64,000 nt of DNA from Chloroflexota bacterium (GTDB taxonomy: Bacteria; Chloroflexota; Anaerolineae; Aggregatilineales; J027). This document shows positions 25,591-35,076 of this stretch, one piece after another; position 1 is the first letter of the stretch; each line of letters starts with the position of its first letter. The notes under the pieces are model-generated. The model saw only the letters and a list, made by a program, of their open reading frames with translations, made no database searches and was not told the DNA's origin. The stretch is from assembly GCA_013112715.1 (NCBI GenBank), contig JABFGB010000001.1:221501-285500 (forward strand). The letters are read 5' to 3'. The translations under genes and the position numbers were made by a program.

Positions 25591-27215
25591 CGCACCGGGG
25601 CAAGATAGTAGAAATTCTCGCCTTCCCAGCCCTCACTCATCCAACCAATGCGTTCATCGGGCAGGCGTACTTCCCACCATGTATGCCCACCGCCGCATAA
25701 CGGCCCGCCTACAATTGTAATCATCGTCAGGCGGGGCACTTCATAAATGACCGTGCCATTGGGATGGGCTTGGCGGAAACGCACCCCCACCTCAACAATC
25801 GCCACATCGCCCCATGATAAGCGACTGGGTTTGGCATCGGCACAAATGAGGCGTCCGTTTTCCCCAAACGCCCCCGCCGAAAGAATGAAATAGGCATCAG
25901 CTAAAGAAGCATCAACTTTTGAAAGCTGACGGCTTTGCATAACCCACCCGCTCTTGGCATCATCCGAAACAACGGGTATCCACGTGGCGTAGTTTTCATA
26001 GTCACACACGGCATCCCCTACCCCAATCGTAAACAGTTGACCCGGACCAAAATTATCGCCGGCGGGAGCACTGGTCGAGTTCGGTTCAGATTGAAAGGTC
26101 AGGGATAGCGCTTGTTGGGTAACGGTCACTCGATCACCGGGGCGGAACACATTCGGCAGTTGGCCCGTGCAGCTTTCGCCAAAACTAGCAGTGGCCCGCA
26201 TATAATCCAAATAATATTCTTTGCGCTGACCAAAAACCTCCGACATCCAACCCGTCGTGCCGTCCTCTAGTTGAACCTGCCACCATGTATTGGTGTTACC
26301 ACACTCCGGCCCACCGATGATTGTCATTTTTTGGCCCAATGGCAGACCAAGAATCACTGCTCCTTCCGGTGGGCTTTCGCGCAGATTGACCGTCGGTTGG
26401 GGCAAATCTTCCCGAATCATGACTTGCTCACCCACCCGTAGAAAACTCGGTTGCGAGTCTTCGCATATTTTTTTGCCGACCCGCGCTCCATGTGGCTCCA
26501 AGAAATAATAGGATTCCGTACCGAGCGATTCCGAAGCCCAACCAATCGTCGCATCCGGCAGCAGCACTTCATACCATGTATGCCCACCGCCGCACAACGG
26601 CCCATCCAAAATGCCTATCTCTGTACCAGCAGGCAGGGTGGTAATAATCTCGCCATCCACTGGCCGAGTACGCACGTTCAGCGGTGCGGGTACATTTTGG
26701 GACACAATCGCTCGCCCATTGATCTGCATGAACGTCGGTTTACCATCGGCACAGGCGGCTATCCCCAGCGCAAAATACGTCATGCCCACTGGGATTTCTA
26801 CCGGGTCTTGCGAAAGGGACGGTGTTTCGGTTTGACGACTCTCGGCTTTAGGAATCAGAAAATAGCCCTCAAAACTCCCCAGCGACTCTGCCGCCCAACC
26901 CTGTAGGCCATTATCAAGTTCGACTTGATAGAAGGTGTAGCCGGAGTCACATTCCGGGCCACCAATGACCGTCATCCCTGTTCCCGCTGGCATAACCTGT
27001 AAAATGATGCTGTTGGGTGTGGGGGCTTGGCGCAAATTTAAGGGTGCGGGCACTGTCTCGGCGACAATCGCCTCCATCCCTACAACCAACTGCGACGGTT
27101 TCCCGTCAGCACAAACAGATGTTGGCGTCTGGGCCATTACTGGGTGAATGGGAAGTGGTAAAAATGTGACAGCAAGCAACATCAGCAAAAAAATAGGCAA
27201 GAAAGGTCGGTTCAC
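25587..27215 (-). CDS. Secreted protein with five SH3-like repeats
   Basis: A 542-residue exported protein with a signal peptide ending near HPVMAQT (about residue 28). Five units of roughly 85-100 residues follow. Most begin C-x-D-x-x-P (CADGKP, CEDSQP), contain NLR-type and GGPxC segments, and end in GW-x-S-E and YY/YF. These are bacterial SH3-like domains, each with a Cys pair that may form a disulfide. Unit 4 is the most diverged. Such proteins usually bind cell-wall peptides or glycans. The start is taken as GTG 27215 because AAAGGA lies about 9 bases upstream; a longer frame opens at TTG 27236. Confidence 0.82.
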   Translation of the reverse strand: MNRPFLPIFLLMLLAVTFLPLPIHPVMAQTPTSVCADGKPSQLVVGMEAIVAETVPAPLNLRQAPTPNSIILQVMPAGTGMTVIGGPECDSGYTFYQVELDNGLQGWAAESLGSFEGYFLIPKAESRQTETPSLSQDPVEIPVGMTYFALGIAACADGKPTFMQINGRAIVSQNVPAPLNVRTRPVDGEIITTLPAGTEIGILDGPLCGGGHTWYEVLLPDATIGWASESLGTESYYFLEPHGARVGKKICEDSQPSFLRVGEQVMIREDLPQPTVNLRESPPEGAVILGLPLGQKMTIIGGPECGNTNTWWQVQLEDGTTGWMSEVFGQRKEYYLDYMRATASFGESCTGQLPNVFRPGDRVTVTQQALSLTFQSEPNSTSAPAGDNFGPGQLFTIGVGDAVCDYENYATWIPVVSDDAKSGWVMQSRQLSKVDASLADAYFILSAGAFGENGRLICADAKPSRLSWGDVAIVEVGVRFRQAHPNGTVIYEVPRLTMITIVGGPLCGGGHTWWEVRLPDERIGWMSEGWEGENFYYLAPVR

Positions 27216-27296
27216 CTGTCTATTTCCTTTACCCAAAAAGTGAATATACCTATAAGATTAAGCGTCTTTTGGTAGGATGCCAAGTCAGCAAAAAAC

Positions 27297-27325
27297 TTGA
27301 CTTCGACGGCACAGTTAGGTACACT
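27297..27325 (+). promoter_or_regulatory. Promoter of tRNA-Gly
   Basis: TTGACT (27297-27302), a 17-base spacer and TACACT (27320-27325). The tRNA begins 15 bases further on. Confidence 0.8.
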
Positions 27326-27340
27326 ATTGAACAGTGAAAT

Positions 27341-27411
27341 GCGGGTATGGTGTAGTGGTAACACAACAGCTTCCCAAGCTGTTGACACGGGTTCGAGTCC
27401 CGTTACCCGCT
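27341..27411 (+). tRNA. tRNA-Gly (anticodon CCC)
   Basis: A 71-base cloverleaf. The acceptor stem GCGGGTA (27341-27347) pairs with TACCCGC (27404-27410), with discriminator T. The anticodon stem is CAGC/GCTG with loop TTCCCAA, giving anticodon CCC for GGG codons. The T arm is ACGGGTTCGAGTCCCGT. CCA is not encoded. It has its own promoter and terminator. Confidence 0.96.
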
Positions 27412-27415
27412 CTAA

Positions 27416-28102
27416 TTAAAGCATCAACACCTCAGTTGGTGCTTTTTGATTCTCAGCGCGACTCCACCGGGCCAGCAGCATCAACGACCAGCAGTTGACC
27501 GCAAAATGGGCCGCCATTGGCATCCACAAACTCCCATGCCAATTTGCCAACAGCCCCAATCCCACCCCTGCCAACGCCGCATAGATGAAATAAAGCCGTG
27601 TCATCGCATGAAGCACCCCAAAAATCAGTGCCGTTAGGATCAGACCCAACGTCGGTTGCATCGCCCCCCGAAAGAAAATCTCCTCCGGTACGGCAGCGAT
27701 CAAACTCAAGGCAATGGCGTGCCAGCCGTAAATAGATTCCAATTCGAGCGCTTGGGCGATTTTTCGCCGGATCGCGGCAAACCCTTCGATATACCGTCCA
27801 CCATACCACATGCCAAGTGCAAACACCGTGCCAATGAACAGACCGATTCCCATGCCCTGCCATGCCGCGAATTTGCCTGCAAACCATGCCGTCCAGATAT
27901 TCTCATTTTGGACAATCCCCACCCATAACCCAGCCACTGTAATAAGCAAGCCTCCCAAAAAACCACCATAAAGCAGCAGGCGCATCGGGCCAGTGCGTGG
28001 TTGGGGAACCGGTAAATAGGGCGTGGGATAAATGGATTCGTGCATTATTTTTCGATGTCCAAAGATGAGTATTTCAGCCTTTTTCAACCCTACCCGATTC
28101 AT
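27416..28102 (-). CDS. CPBP-family intramembrane metalloprotease
   Basis: About 228 residues with several membrane helices. The CPBP (Abi/Rce1-like) motifs are the EE-xxx-R block in AVPEEIFFRG, a His in ALIFGVLHAMTR, and a C-terminal His in PMAAHFAVN. Family members cleave membrane or prenylated proteins, or protect against bacteriocins; which applies here is unknown. The start is uncertain: GTG 28120, ATG 28102 and ATG 28045 are all in frame and none has a good ribosome site. Its 3' end overlaps the tRNA-Gly terminator. Confidence 0.85.
   Translation of the reverse strand: MNRVGLKKAEILIFGHRKIMHESIYPTPYLPVPQPRTGPMRLLLYGGFLGGLLITVAGLWVGIVQNENIWTAWFAGKFAAWQGMGIGLFIGTVFALGMWYGGRYIEGFAAIRRKIAQALELESIYGWHAIALSLIAAVPEEIFFRGAMQPTLGLILTALIFGVLHAMTRLYFIYAALAGVGLGLLANWHGSLWMPMAAHFAVNCWSLMLLARWSRAENQKAPTEVLML
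27418..27447 (+). terminator. Rho-independent terminator of tRNA-Gly
   Basis: AAAGCATCAAC (27418-27428) pairs with GTTGGTGCTTT (27435-27445, one G-T pair) and T residues follow. It overlaps the last codons of the convergent CPBP protease gene. Confidence 0.85.
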
Positions 28103-28292
28103 GGAACAGAATCTATCCACAAAATGGGCTATTCATCGGATTTCAATTCCAAACAAAACCTAGACAATTTAGGCGTAAAGTTTTTAAGGCGTTGGTCGGT
28201 ATAGGCTATATGAATAAAGATTGCGTTGAGGCGAGATCGCTTTTGTGCCAATAGCACAATCTTTGATCGTTTAAGCATTGGAGGGAATCCAT

Positions 28293-29414
28293 ATGGCAAC
28301 CAAGCATAGTAAATTCTGGATGGGAGCATTTTCTGCGCTTGCAGTAATGGTCTTTGTCTTCGGTAGTATTCTTGTCGTACCTGTTCCCACCGTGGCGGCA
28401 CAGGATGGCGGCGACGATGATGAAATTGATGTGCTCATTGAAATTGTCGGGGTGGTCGAATCCATTGAAGATGACGAGATCATCATTGATGGCTATGTCA
28501 TCGCACCAGCCGGGGCATTCAATCCATCGGAACTCGAAGTTGGCATGACCGTGAGCATCACTGGGTATTTGCTCAATGATGATACGATTCAGGTCATTAG
28601 CTTTGAGATTGTGACCGACCTTGATGAAGATGGGATTTTGGATACTGAGGACAATTGCCCCGAAGACCCCAATCCTGACCAACTCGATTCCGATGGAGAT
28701 GGTATCGGCGATCTCTGTGACCCCGATTTGCTCGACACCGATGAAGATGGTGTGGTAGACAGCCTCGACAACTGCCCTGAAGTCGCTAATGCCGATCAAC
28801 TCGATTCCGACTTAGATGGCGTCGGTGATCTCTGTGACCCCGATTTGCTCGACACCGATGAAGACGGTGTGGTAGACAGCCTCGACAACTGCCCTGAAGT
28901 CGCTAATGCTGACCAACTCGATTCCGACTTAGACGGCGTCGGTGATCTCTGCGATGATGACGATGAAGAGGAAACTTGTGGACGCGACGATCACCCGGTT
29001 GCCACGGCTCTGTCCGAAGAATTTGATGTGGACTATGATACCATCATGGGCTGGCACTGCGACGGTTTTGGCTTCGGCGAAATTGCGCGGGCTTTGCTGC
29101 TCGGTGAACAAGCCGAGGTAGACCCCCAAGAACTGCTTGACCGGAAGGCAGGCGGCGAAGGTTGGGGCAATATCCTAAAAGACTACGATGTGCATCCCAG
29201 TGAGTTAGCACCGGGTCGTGTCATTTCGGGTCGCCATCATAATGATGATGACGAAGATACAGATACCTCTACCGCCGGAGCCGGTAACCAGAACAATGGG
29301 AATGGGAAAGGCAATAACGGCAATGGAAATGGCAACGGCAACAATGGGAACAACGGCAATAAGGGGAACAATGGAAATAAAGGCGGTAATGGTCGAGGCA
29401 ATGGTCGCAAATAA
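28293..29414 (+). CDS. Secreted thrombospondin type 3 repeat protein with Asn/Gly-rich tail
   Basis: A 373-residue exported protein with a signal peptide ending near TVAAQ (about residue 36). A short beta domain follows (about 45-110; [19 protein letters not shown] resembles the DUF5666/OB-like module). Then come Ca-binding thrombospondin type 3 repeats ([27 protein letters not shown]) with two nearly identical 39-residue units. A compact Cys-containing helical region ([35 protein letters not shown]) leads to a low-complexity Asn/Gly/Lys tail. It is probably a Ca-stabilised surface or adhesion protein. Start ATG 28293 follows GGAGGG directly. Confidence 0.82.
   Translation: MATKHSKFWMGAFSALAVMVFVFGSILVVPVPTVAAQDGGDDDEIDVLIEIVGVVESIEDDEIIIDGYVIAPAGAFNPSELEVGMTVSITGYLLNDDTIQVISFEIVTDLDEDGILDTEDNCPEDPNPDQLDSDGDGIGDLCDPDLLDTDEDGVVDSLDNCPEVANADQLDSDLDGVGDLCDPDLLDTDEDGVVDSLDNCPEVANADQLDSDLDGVGDLCDDDDEEETCGRDDHPVATALSEEFDVDYDTIMGWHCDGFGFGEIARALLLGEQAEVDPQELLDRKAGGEGWGNILKDYDVHPSELAPGRVISGRHHNDDDEDTDTSTAGAGNQNNGNGKGNNGNGNGNGNNGNNGNKGNNGNKGGNGRGNGRK
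28710..28943 (+). repeat. Two nearly identical 117-base tandem units
   Basis: The block starting at 28710 recurs at 28827 with only a few third-position changes. Each copy encodes 39 residues of thrombospondin type 3 repeat. Near identity at DNA level points to recent duplication or gene conversion. Confidence 0.9.
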
Positions 29415-29446
29415 GTAACCGCCCGTTTCCATAAAACGCTACATAG

Positions 29447-29475
29447 AGGGTGGCCTTTGGTCGCCCTTCTTTTTT
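29447..29475 (+). terminator. Rho-independent terminator
   Basis: AGGGTGGCC (29447-29455) pairs with GGTCGCCCT (29459-29467, two G-T pairs), followed by TCTTTTTT. It ends transcription of the thrombospondin-repeat gene. Confidence 0.8.
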
Positions 29476-29491
29476 GTCCCCAATGCCCCCA

Positions 29492-29520
29492 TTGAAATGC
29501 CCCTTTCGCTATGCTACAAT
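29492..29520 (+). promoter_or_regulatory. Promoter of rplS
   Basis: TTGAAA (29492-29497), a 17-base spacer and TACAAT (29515-29520), 75 bases upstream of rplS. Confidence 0.8.
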
Positions 29521-29595
29521 CGCGCCGCTGTGGTGACTGCAAAATAAGTCCCTCACCTATTGAAGAAAACCGACTTAGCGTCAAGGATTTAAACA

Positions 29596-29952
29596 ATGGA
29601 CTTGATTAAGAGTCTCGAAGCCCCGGATCGTGGTTTCCCTGAACTGTATCCCGGCGACGAGGTGCGTGTACATGTGCGTATTGTGGAAGGCGGCAAAGAG
29701 CGTATTCAGGTCTTCCCCGGTATCATCATCCGCCTAAAAAAAGGTGGCAACGACAAGAGCTTTACGGTGCGCCGTATTGCCAGTCACGGGATTGGCGTGG
29801 AACGTACTTTCCTCTATAAAAGCCCACGCATTGAGAAAATTGAAGTGCTGCGTCATTCCAAAGTACGCCGCGCTCAACTCTATTACATGCGTGATTTGCG
29901 TGGCAAGAAAGCCCGTTTGAAAGAACAGGTTAAGGTCAACCGCAATAAGTAG
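29596..29952 (+). CDS. rplS: 50S ribosomal protein L19
   Basis: A 118-residue protein of normal length for bacterial L19, which sits at the 30S-50S interface. It shows the typical core [19 protein letters not shown], the [10 protein letters not shown] strand, the [18 protein letters not shown] signature, and the Lys/Arg-rich end [25 protein letters not shown] lies 8 bases before ATG 29596. It has its own promoter and terminator, and the usual rpsP-rimM-trmD neighbours are absent here. Confidence 0.97.
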   Translation: MDLIKSLEAPDRGFPELYPGDEVRVHVRIVEGGKERIQVFPGIIIRLKKGGNDKSFTVRRIASHGIGVERTFLYKSPRIEKIEVLRHSKVRRAQLYYMRDLRGKKARLKEQVKVNRNK

Positions 29953-30001
29953 TCGCATGAGGGTTTCCTTTTGCGCCGCAATCGGACCATGATCCGCATA
30001 T

Positions 30002-30026
30002 AACCCGCCCGCACTGCGGGTTTTTT
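30002..30026 (+). terminator. Rho-independent terminator of rplS
   Basis: AACCCGC (30002-30008) pairs with GCGGGTT (30016-30022), then T6. It lies 50 bases past the stop. Confidence 0.9.
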
Positions 30027-30065
30027 GCGTTGATGGGGGCATCAAAAACCGCGAGGTGAACGACC

Positions 30066-31562
30066 ATGCGATTCTGGATGATTACCCTTCTATTGACCCT
30101 GCTTATCTTCACAATCTCCCCTACCGCTGGGCAAGGGAATCCCTCTCCCCGCAGCATCACAGCCGAAGACGCCGCCAATTTACGTGTCCTGACCCTACTG
30201 GCCTATCACACCGCCCCTATCACCGAAACCTCATTTAGCCCCAACAGCACGGCCTTCTTGACTACCAGCCTTGACGGGACACTGTGCATTTGGAATGTCG
30301 CTACCCGCCGCCAAACACCGGGACAACTCCGCTTCTGCTTGGCAGGCTATTCGCCGGGTGTCACCGTGTTTGCGTGGTCGCCGGACGATACACAATTGGC
30401 AGCGACACTGGGCGATGGGTTGCAGATTGCACTCTATGACATCACCCCAATCGTCGAACCCGATGAATGGGCCGACATCACGCCGATTTTTACCCTGCCC
30501 GTCAATGATACCCCCTATCTCAGCCTCAAGTTTGTAGCGGAGGGTCAACGACTGCTCGCCCATGATTTGTTTGATACTTTCACGCTCTTTACGCTTGACG
30601 CCGATTCTGAAGTATTAACAAGAGTTGAAGGTATGGAAGGTGTGATGAATGCTGCGGCTAGCCGGATGGCTGTAGTGGGTTTTGATGGTAATATCTTGCT
30701 GTTGAATACTGCCGATGGTAAAGAAATTGCCAAGCTAGAAACAGATGAAGCCAGTCATGCCTTGTTTTCGCCGGGCGGACGGTGGTTAGCGACATGGGGT
30801 GGTGACGCCGTTCAGATTTGGGATACGTCCCGCCAGCGAATCCCCGAACCGCGCACTCTTGAAGCCCATGCCGATAATTTGCAATTCACGCCGAATGGCC
30901 GTTTCCTAGCGACATGGGAAGGTCAAAATATTCGCTTGTGGAATATCGAAACAGGCGAAACAACAGGTACGATGTCCGACCATCGCGGTGGAGTACGTCT
31001 GCTCATTTTCGGAGCCGCCAGCACCCGTGCCGTTTCCGTAAATACACAAGGTTATGCCCGCTATTGGGCTGTTTCCACTGAAGGGGTCCCGACGCTGCGT
31101 TTCTGGTTCGAGGGTGAGATTGATCAGGTGTTGGTCGGGCCAGATTCCACCAGTCTGATTACACTGAGGCAGGATATTGAAGCCCGCTTTTGGGATTTTG
31201 AACGTGGGCAAGTACGCGGACGGTATGACCTTTCGGATGCCCCCCTGTTCAGCCCGGATTGGACACTCATCGCCATTAGCACAGGAAATCTGGTCACGTG
31301 GCATGGGTTGAATGATGATCCACGCGCCTTTGATTGGATGCCCATTGGTTTTACGACTGCCATTATCAATATCCGCCCCACCCCGTCGCAAGAGCTTCAG
31401 CGCATCGGAGTCTTAGCTGCGAATACCCCCGTCTTTGCCATCGCCCGTAATGAGGACGCCACATGGCTGCAAATCCAATTGCCCGATGACACCATAGGCT
31501 GGATTCAACCAGATACTCTCGAAATCAATGGCGACATCCAAGATTTGCCCATCGCCTCATAG
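30066..31562 (+). CDS. Exported WD40-repeat protein with C-terminal SH3-like domain
   Basis: A 498-residue protein with a signal peptide (MRFWMITLLL through PTAGQG, about 1-24). A WD40 beta-propeller spans about 35-410, with units such as TLCIWNV, DAVQIWDTS, NIRLWNIE and ARFWDFE closing blades after SPxxxxLATW-type strands. A bacterial SH3-like domain ends the protein (INIRPTPSQELQRIGVL, then WLQIQLPDDTIGWIQ). Such extracytoplasmic propellers usually mediate protein or cell-wall binding. GAGGTGA precedes ATG 30066. Confidence 0.85.
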   Translation: MRFWMITLLLTLLIFTISPTAGQGNPSPRSITAEDAANLRVLTLLAYHTAPITETSFSPNSTAFLTTSLDGTLCIWNVATRRQTPGQLRFCLAGYSPGVTVFAWSPDDTQLAATLGDGLQIALYDITPIVEPDEWADITPIFTLPVNDTPYLSLKFVAEGQRLLAHDLFDTFTLFTLDADSEVLTRVEGMEGVMNAAASRMAVVGFDGNILLLNTADGKEIAKLETDEASHALFSPGGRWLATWGGDAVQIWDTSRQRIPEPRTLEAHADNLQFTPNGRFLATWEGQNIRLWNIETGETTGTMSDHRGGVRLLIFGAASTRAVSVNTQGYARYWAVSTEGVPTLRFWFEGEIDQVLVGPDSTSLITLRQDIEARFWDFERGQVRGRYDLSDAPLFSPDWTLIAISTGNLVTWHGLNDDPRAFDWMPIGFTTAIINIRPTPSQELQRIGVLAANTPVFAIARNEDATWLQIQLPDDTIGWIQPDTLEINGDIQDLPIAS

Positions 31563-31713
31563 AGTTAATTCATAGGCCATAGGCCGCACGAATTCAAACT
31601 AATTTACGGAAATATTCATACTAATTTGATACTTTTCTCGTTGCATTTCAATAAGTCTGTGTTACGCTAATAACTAGTGAGAAATTTCGCAAACTTCATT
31701 GTAAATTTAGTAT

Positions 31714-33627
31714 GTGAAGTATGGTCGTCTTTTGCCTATGATACATAATTTTACCAATTGGTTTGATAATCTTCCTATCAGGCGCAAATTGATTCTCGGT
31801 TTTGGCCTAATCGCAAGTCTACTTCTTGTGAGTATGGTTATCGAGATTGTGCGTACCAACTATGAAGACCATGCCCGTCAAAAAGCCGATGAAATAGAAG
31901 AGCAGATGATATTGGCACAGCAACTTCGTACCGAGATGATTTCGGTGCGGCGGGCAGAGTCTACCATTGGATTAAACATGCTCGCCTACGGTTTTGCAGT
32001 GAGGGAAGATACGCTGAATCCCATCCTTGACCATGTGCAAAAAATGCTCGTCATCATTGGAGAATTCAAAAAACAAAATCAGGATGATGATACAGTTTCC
32101 GACCAAAGGATCGCAGATATTGAAGAACAGGTATACGCTTACGATTCTGCTATCCAAGCGAGCTTCGATCTCGTGAAATTACGTGGAAATCCAGAGGAAG
32201 GCTGGGGTGGGGAAATTATTACCAAGCTGGAAATGTTCTCCGCTCAAGGTTTTGATACCGCAGAAGCCATCCGTATCGCCACTGATGTTGTTGAATTTCG
32301 TAACGCATCCGATGGCCCAGTCCTGCTTCAAGAAGAATTGGATAGATTGAAAAAAGATATTGAGGAATCCAACTTCCGTCCTGAAAAAAAGACGAGCTTC
32401 CTAGCCTCCCTTAAGGAAATTCAGGAAAATGTGGATAACCTCGATTCATCTCAGGTTGAATTGGTCGCCTCCTTTGCCGAGTTTTCTGTGATGAGCGGCA
32501 CAGTGGAGACTCTCGCGGAAGATTTCGTAACCCAATTAGACGAAGCTACTGCAAAGGCCGACAAAGAATATGATGATGCCCGAACGCTGGCGAATTACAT
32601 CCGTGCTTTGGGGTTAATCGCTATGCTACTGATCGGTGGCGGCATCACCCTTTTCACAAGTACACGAATCGCCAAACCTGTCACGACCCTCACAGAAATA
32701 ACCCAACGCATCTCCGGTGGGGCATATGACCAACGAATTGCCATCACCAGTCGGGACGAAATAGGCCAACTCGCCCAGTCCTTTGACCGTATGGCAACCG
32801 AAATTCAGCGGCGTGAAGCAAATCTGATAGAGCAAGCTGATGAGCTAAAAATCGCTACGGCCCAAGCTCAAAGCGCTGCCCGCATCAAAAGTGAATTTCT
32901 TGCCAATATGTCGCATGAATTACGCACTCCTCTCAATGCCATCATTGGGTTTAGCGACATGTTGTTGATGGGCATTGCTGGTGAACTAAACAGCCAACAA
33001 CGCCACCAAGTCGAGCGTCTGCGCCTCAATGGAAATCGGTTGTTGGCGCTAGTAAACGATATTTTGGACCTCACCCGCATTGAAGCCAAGCGCGTCGAAC
33101 TTATTCTCAAGCCATTTTCGCCGCGTGGCCTGTCGGAACGATTGGGAAGTCAAATGGAAATCCTCGCCAAAGAGAATGGTCTCAAATTTGAAGTAACCGT
33201 AGCCTCAAACGTTCCCGACCAACTGATTGGCGATGAAAAACGCATTGAGCAGGTGATGGTAAATCTGATCTCGAACGCCTTCAAGTTTACCCACCAAGGC
33301 ACAGTGCGGCTTGAGGTCAAGGCTAATCTACCCGAACGGCAGTGGACAATCGCCGTCACGGATACGGGAATTGGTATTCCCCCCCATGCCATTAATATGA
33401 TTTTCGAAGAATTTCGCCAGCTAGACGGCACCTCGACCCGTGCCTATCAAGGGAGCGGCTTGGGTCTAGCGATTACGCGCAATCTTGTCCGTATCATGAA
33501 TGGCGAGATCAAAGTCCAAAGCAAACTTGGTGAAGGCAGCACTTTTACTGTAATCCTGCCAATCCTTGAAGAAGGGCCTGCTGGTCAAAAAGCAGAACCC
33601 GTCGTTGCCGCGCCAGTCACAGTATAG
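31714..33627 (+). CDS. Membrane sensor histidine kinase with HAMP domain
   Basis: A 637-residue protein. Membrane helix 1 (about 27-48) is followed by a long helical extracytoplasmic sensor (about 50-295), membrane helix 2 (about 295-318) and a HAMP domain (STRIAKPVTTLTEITQRISG). Then come a coiled coil, a HisKA domain with NMSHELRTPLNAIIGFSDM, and a HATPase domain with LISNAFKFTH, TDTGIGIPPH and GSGLGLAITRN. The helical sensor resembles those of chemoreceptors. The two receiver genes that follow at once are its likely partners. Start GTG 31714 or ATG 31738; neither has a clear ribosome site. Confidence 0.92.
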   Translation: MKYGRLLPMIHNFTNWFDNLPIRRKLILGFGLIASLLLVSMVIEIVRTNYEDHARQKADEIEEQMILAQQLRTEMISVRRAESTIGLNMLAYGFAVREDTLNPILDHVQKMLVIIGEFKKQNQDDDTVSDQRIADIEEQVYAYDSAIQASFDLVKLRGNPEEGWGGEIITKLEMFSAQGFDTAEAIRIATDVVEFRNASDGPVLLQEELDRLKKDIEESNFRPEKKTSFLASLKEIQENVDNLDSSQVELVASFAEFSVMSGTVETLAEDFVTQLDEATAKADKEYDDARTLANYIRALGLIAMLLIGGGITLFTSTRIAKPVTTLTEITQRISGGAYDQRIAITSRDEIGQLAQSFDRMATEIQRREANLIEQADELKIATAQAQSAARIKSEFLANMSHELRTPLNAIIGFSDMLLMGIAGELNSQQRHQVERLRLNGNRLLALVNDILDLTRIEAKRVELILKPFSPRGLSERLGSQMEILAKENGLKFEVTVASNVPDQLIGDEKRIEQVMVNLISNAFKFTHQGTVRLEVKANLPERQWTIAVTDTGIGIPPHAINMIFEEFRQLDGTSTRAYQGSGLGLAITRNLVRIMNGEIKVQSKLGEGSTFTVILPILEEGPAGQKAEPVVAAPVTV

Positions 33628-33636
33628 GAGTGGGTC

Positions 33637-34155
33637 ATGTTGGATTGGAAAAATACCGGCAGATGGACTGTCTTAGTCGTAGATGATGAACCAGATAATT
33701 TGGAAGTAGTTGCTACTGTATTGTCGTTTTTTGGGATGACTGTCAAAACCGCCACCGATGGCATACAAGGCTTAGAGCAACTGACGCATCTGACCCCTAC
33801 ACTTATCCTGCTTGATCTTGCAATGCCCCATATGGATGGATGGCGGATGTACGAGGAAATTAGGAAGATACCCCGTTTACAGCAAGTTCCAGTGGTGGCG
33901 CTCACCGCTCATGCCATGATTGGTGACGAAGAACGTATCCTAGCAGCAGGTTTCGATGCGTATCTGAGTAAACCTGTAAACCTACCGACCCTCGTGCAGG
34001 ATATTGAGCAGGCCATAGCGAAAAAAGTGAATAGGGCCAATACACAAGATACCCCGGCGTCTGTGGAAAATACACCACAAGCACCAGCATCTCAACAAAT
34101 TGAAGATGTGGATAAACCCATAGGCGATTTTAGTATGAAGGAAATCCCCCAATGA
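33637..34155 (+). CDS. Response regulator receiver protein with flexible tail
   Basis: A 172-residue protein. One REC domain (about 10-128) shows VVDDEPDN, phospho-acceptor Asp in LILLDLAMPHMDG, Thr in VALTAHAM and Lys in YLSKPVN. The last 40 residues are a Pro/Thr/Gln-rich tail with no output domain. It starts 9 bases after the histidine kinase stop with GGAG upstream, and its stop overlaps the next receiver start as ATGA. It closely resembles the partial receiver at the left edge of the window (GDEERIL motif, then low-complexity tail). Confidence 0.92.
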   Translation: MLDWKNTGRWTVLVVDDEPDNLEVVATVLSFFGMTVKTATDGIQGLEQLTHLTPTLILLDLAMPHMDGWRMYEEIRKIPRLQQVPVVALTAHAMIGDEERILAAGFDAYLSKPVNLPTLVQDIEQAIAKKVNRANTQDTPASVENTPQAPASQQIEDVDKPIGDFSMKEIPQ

Positions 34156-34535
34156 CCGTTCAAACTTGGCAAGTCCTCGTTGTGGAAGATGAACAGGACA
34201 GTATGGAATTGATACGCGGACTCTTAGAACATCATGGTATTCCTTCAGTCGGGGTGAGAAGTGCCGAAGATGCCCTAAAAATTCTGCCCGACGTCTCCCC
34301 CACTCTTATTTTGATAGACCTATCGCTGCCGGGTAAAAACGGGTGGGAACTGCTTAAAATCTTACAGACCAGCGAGACCCATTCCAAGATTCCCCGCATT
34401 GCAATTACCGCCTATCACACGGCAGAACTAGCCGAATACGCCATTCAAGCGGGCTTTAATGCGTATTTTGCCAAGCCAATTACTGCCACCACCTTTGTGC
34501 GCGAACTTGAAGCAGTGGTGCAAAATATCAATTAA
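34152..34535 (+). CDS. Stand-alone response regulator receiver protein
   Basis: A 127-residue single REC domain of CheY size: VVEDEQDS, phospho-acceptor Asp in LILIDLSLPGKNG, Thr in IAITAYHT and Lys in YFAKPIT. There is no output domain. It overlaps the preceding receiver gene by 4 bases (ATGA), so the two are translationally coupled and probably take phosphate from the same kinase at 31714-33627. Confidence 0.92.
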   Translation: MTVQTWQVLVVEDEQDSMELIRGLLEHHGIPSVGVRSAEDALKILPDVSPTLILIDLSLPGKNGWELLKILQTSETHSKIPRIAITAYHTAELAEYAIQAGFNAYFAKPITATTFVRELEAVVQNIN

Positions 34536-34610
34536 AACTACAGCCCCTTTTGGCAGCCATCGGTGTTTTAGGGGGTATGATTCACATACGCAACGGTAAG
34601 GTATCGGATA

Positions 34611-35057
34611 ATGGAAAAAATCAAATCAATCCTCCAAAACAAATCAGCCACCGGGCTATACCTTCTCACTTCACCTATCTCGGCAGAGGCATTGCAAGCA
34701 CTCGCTGAGGAACAAAAATTCAGTTTTTCGCATGTGCGCGGGCAGGGAATCGCTACTGAGGATGCCTTCATGGATGAAATCCAACGGGCGGGTAATTTCC
34801 CTGACTACTTTGGGCGCATGGATGAATCTATCGTAGACTGCTTACAGGATTTAGATCACTGGTATCCCCGCCGCAAAGGGTTTGTATTCTTCTACGACCA
34901 CGCTGACCAACTTGCGTCCGGCGATCCTGAAACCTTTGACATGGTGATGGATTGTTTCCAACAAGGGCTGCAATTTTGGCGCGAGCGTGGTCAAAAACCG
35001 TTCTATATCTTTTTAACTGGCGCAGACCTGACACTGGACGAAGCCACTCTCATTTAA
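34611..35057 (+). CDS. Barstar-family protein
   Basis: A 148-residue soluble protein. The core MDEIQRAGNFPDYFGRMDES followed by DCLQDLDHWYPRR and then FVFFYDHADQL matches the barstar fold (ribonuclease inhibitor, PF01337). The usual NWDAL motif is changed to MDESI. Barstar proper inhibits barnase, but no barnase-like gene is next to it, so it may be an orphan immunity protein or have another role. Conserved acidic residues for RNase binding cannot be confirmed by eye. Confidence 0.75.
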   Translation: MEKIKSILQNKSATGLYLLTSPISAEALQALAEEQKFSFSHVRGQGIATEDAFMDEIQRAGNFPDYFGRMDESIVDCLQDLDHWYPRRKGFVFFYDHADQLASGDPETFDMVMDCFQQGLQFWRERGQKPFYIFLTGADLTLDEATLI

Positions 35058-35076
35058 ACCTATGCCCTAATGCGCT

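Noticed and set aside
29237..29596. A 119-codon minus-strand frame over the thrombospondin gene tail and rplS leader
   Set aside because: Its composition mirrors the Asn/Gly repeat tail, and it would run through a terminator and the rplS promoter.
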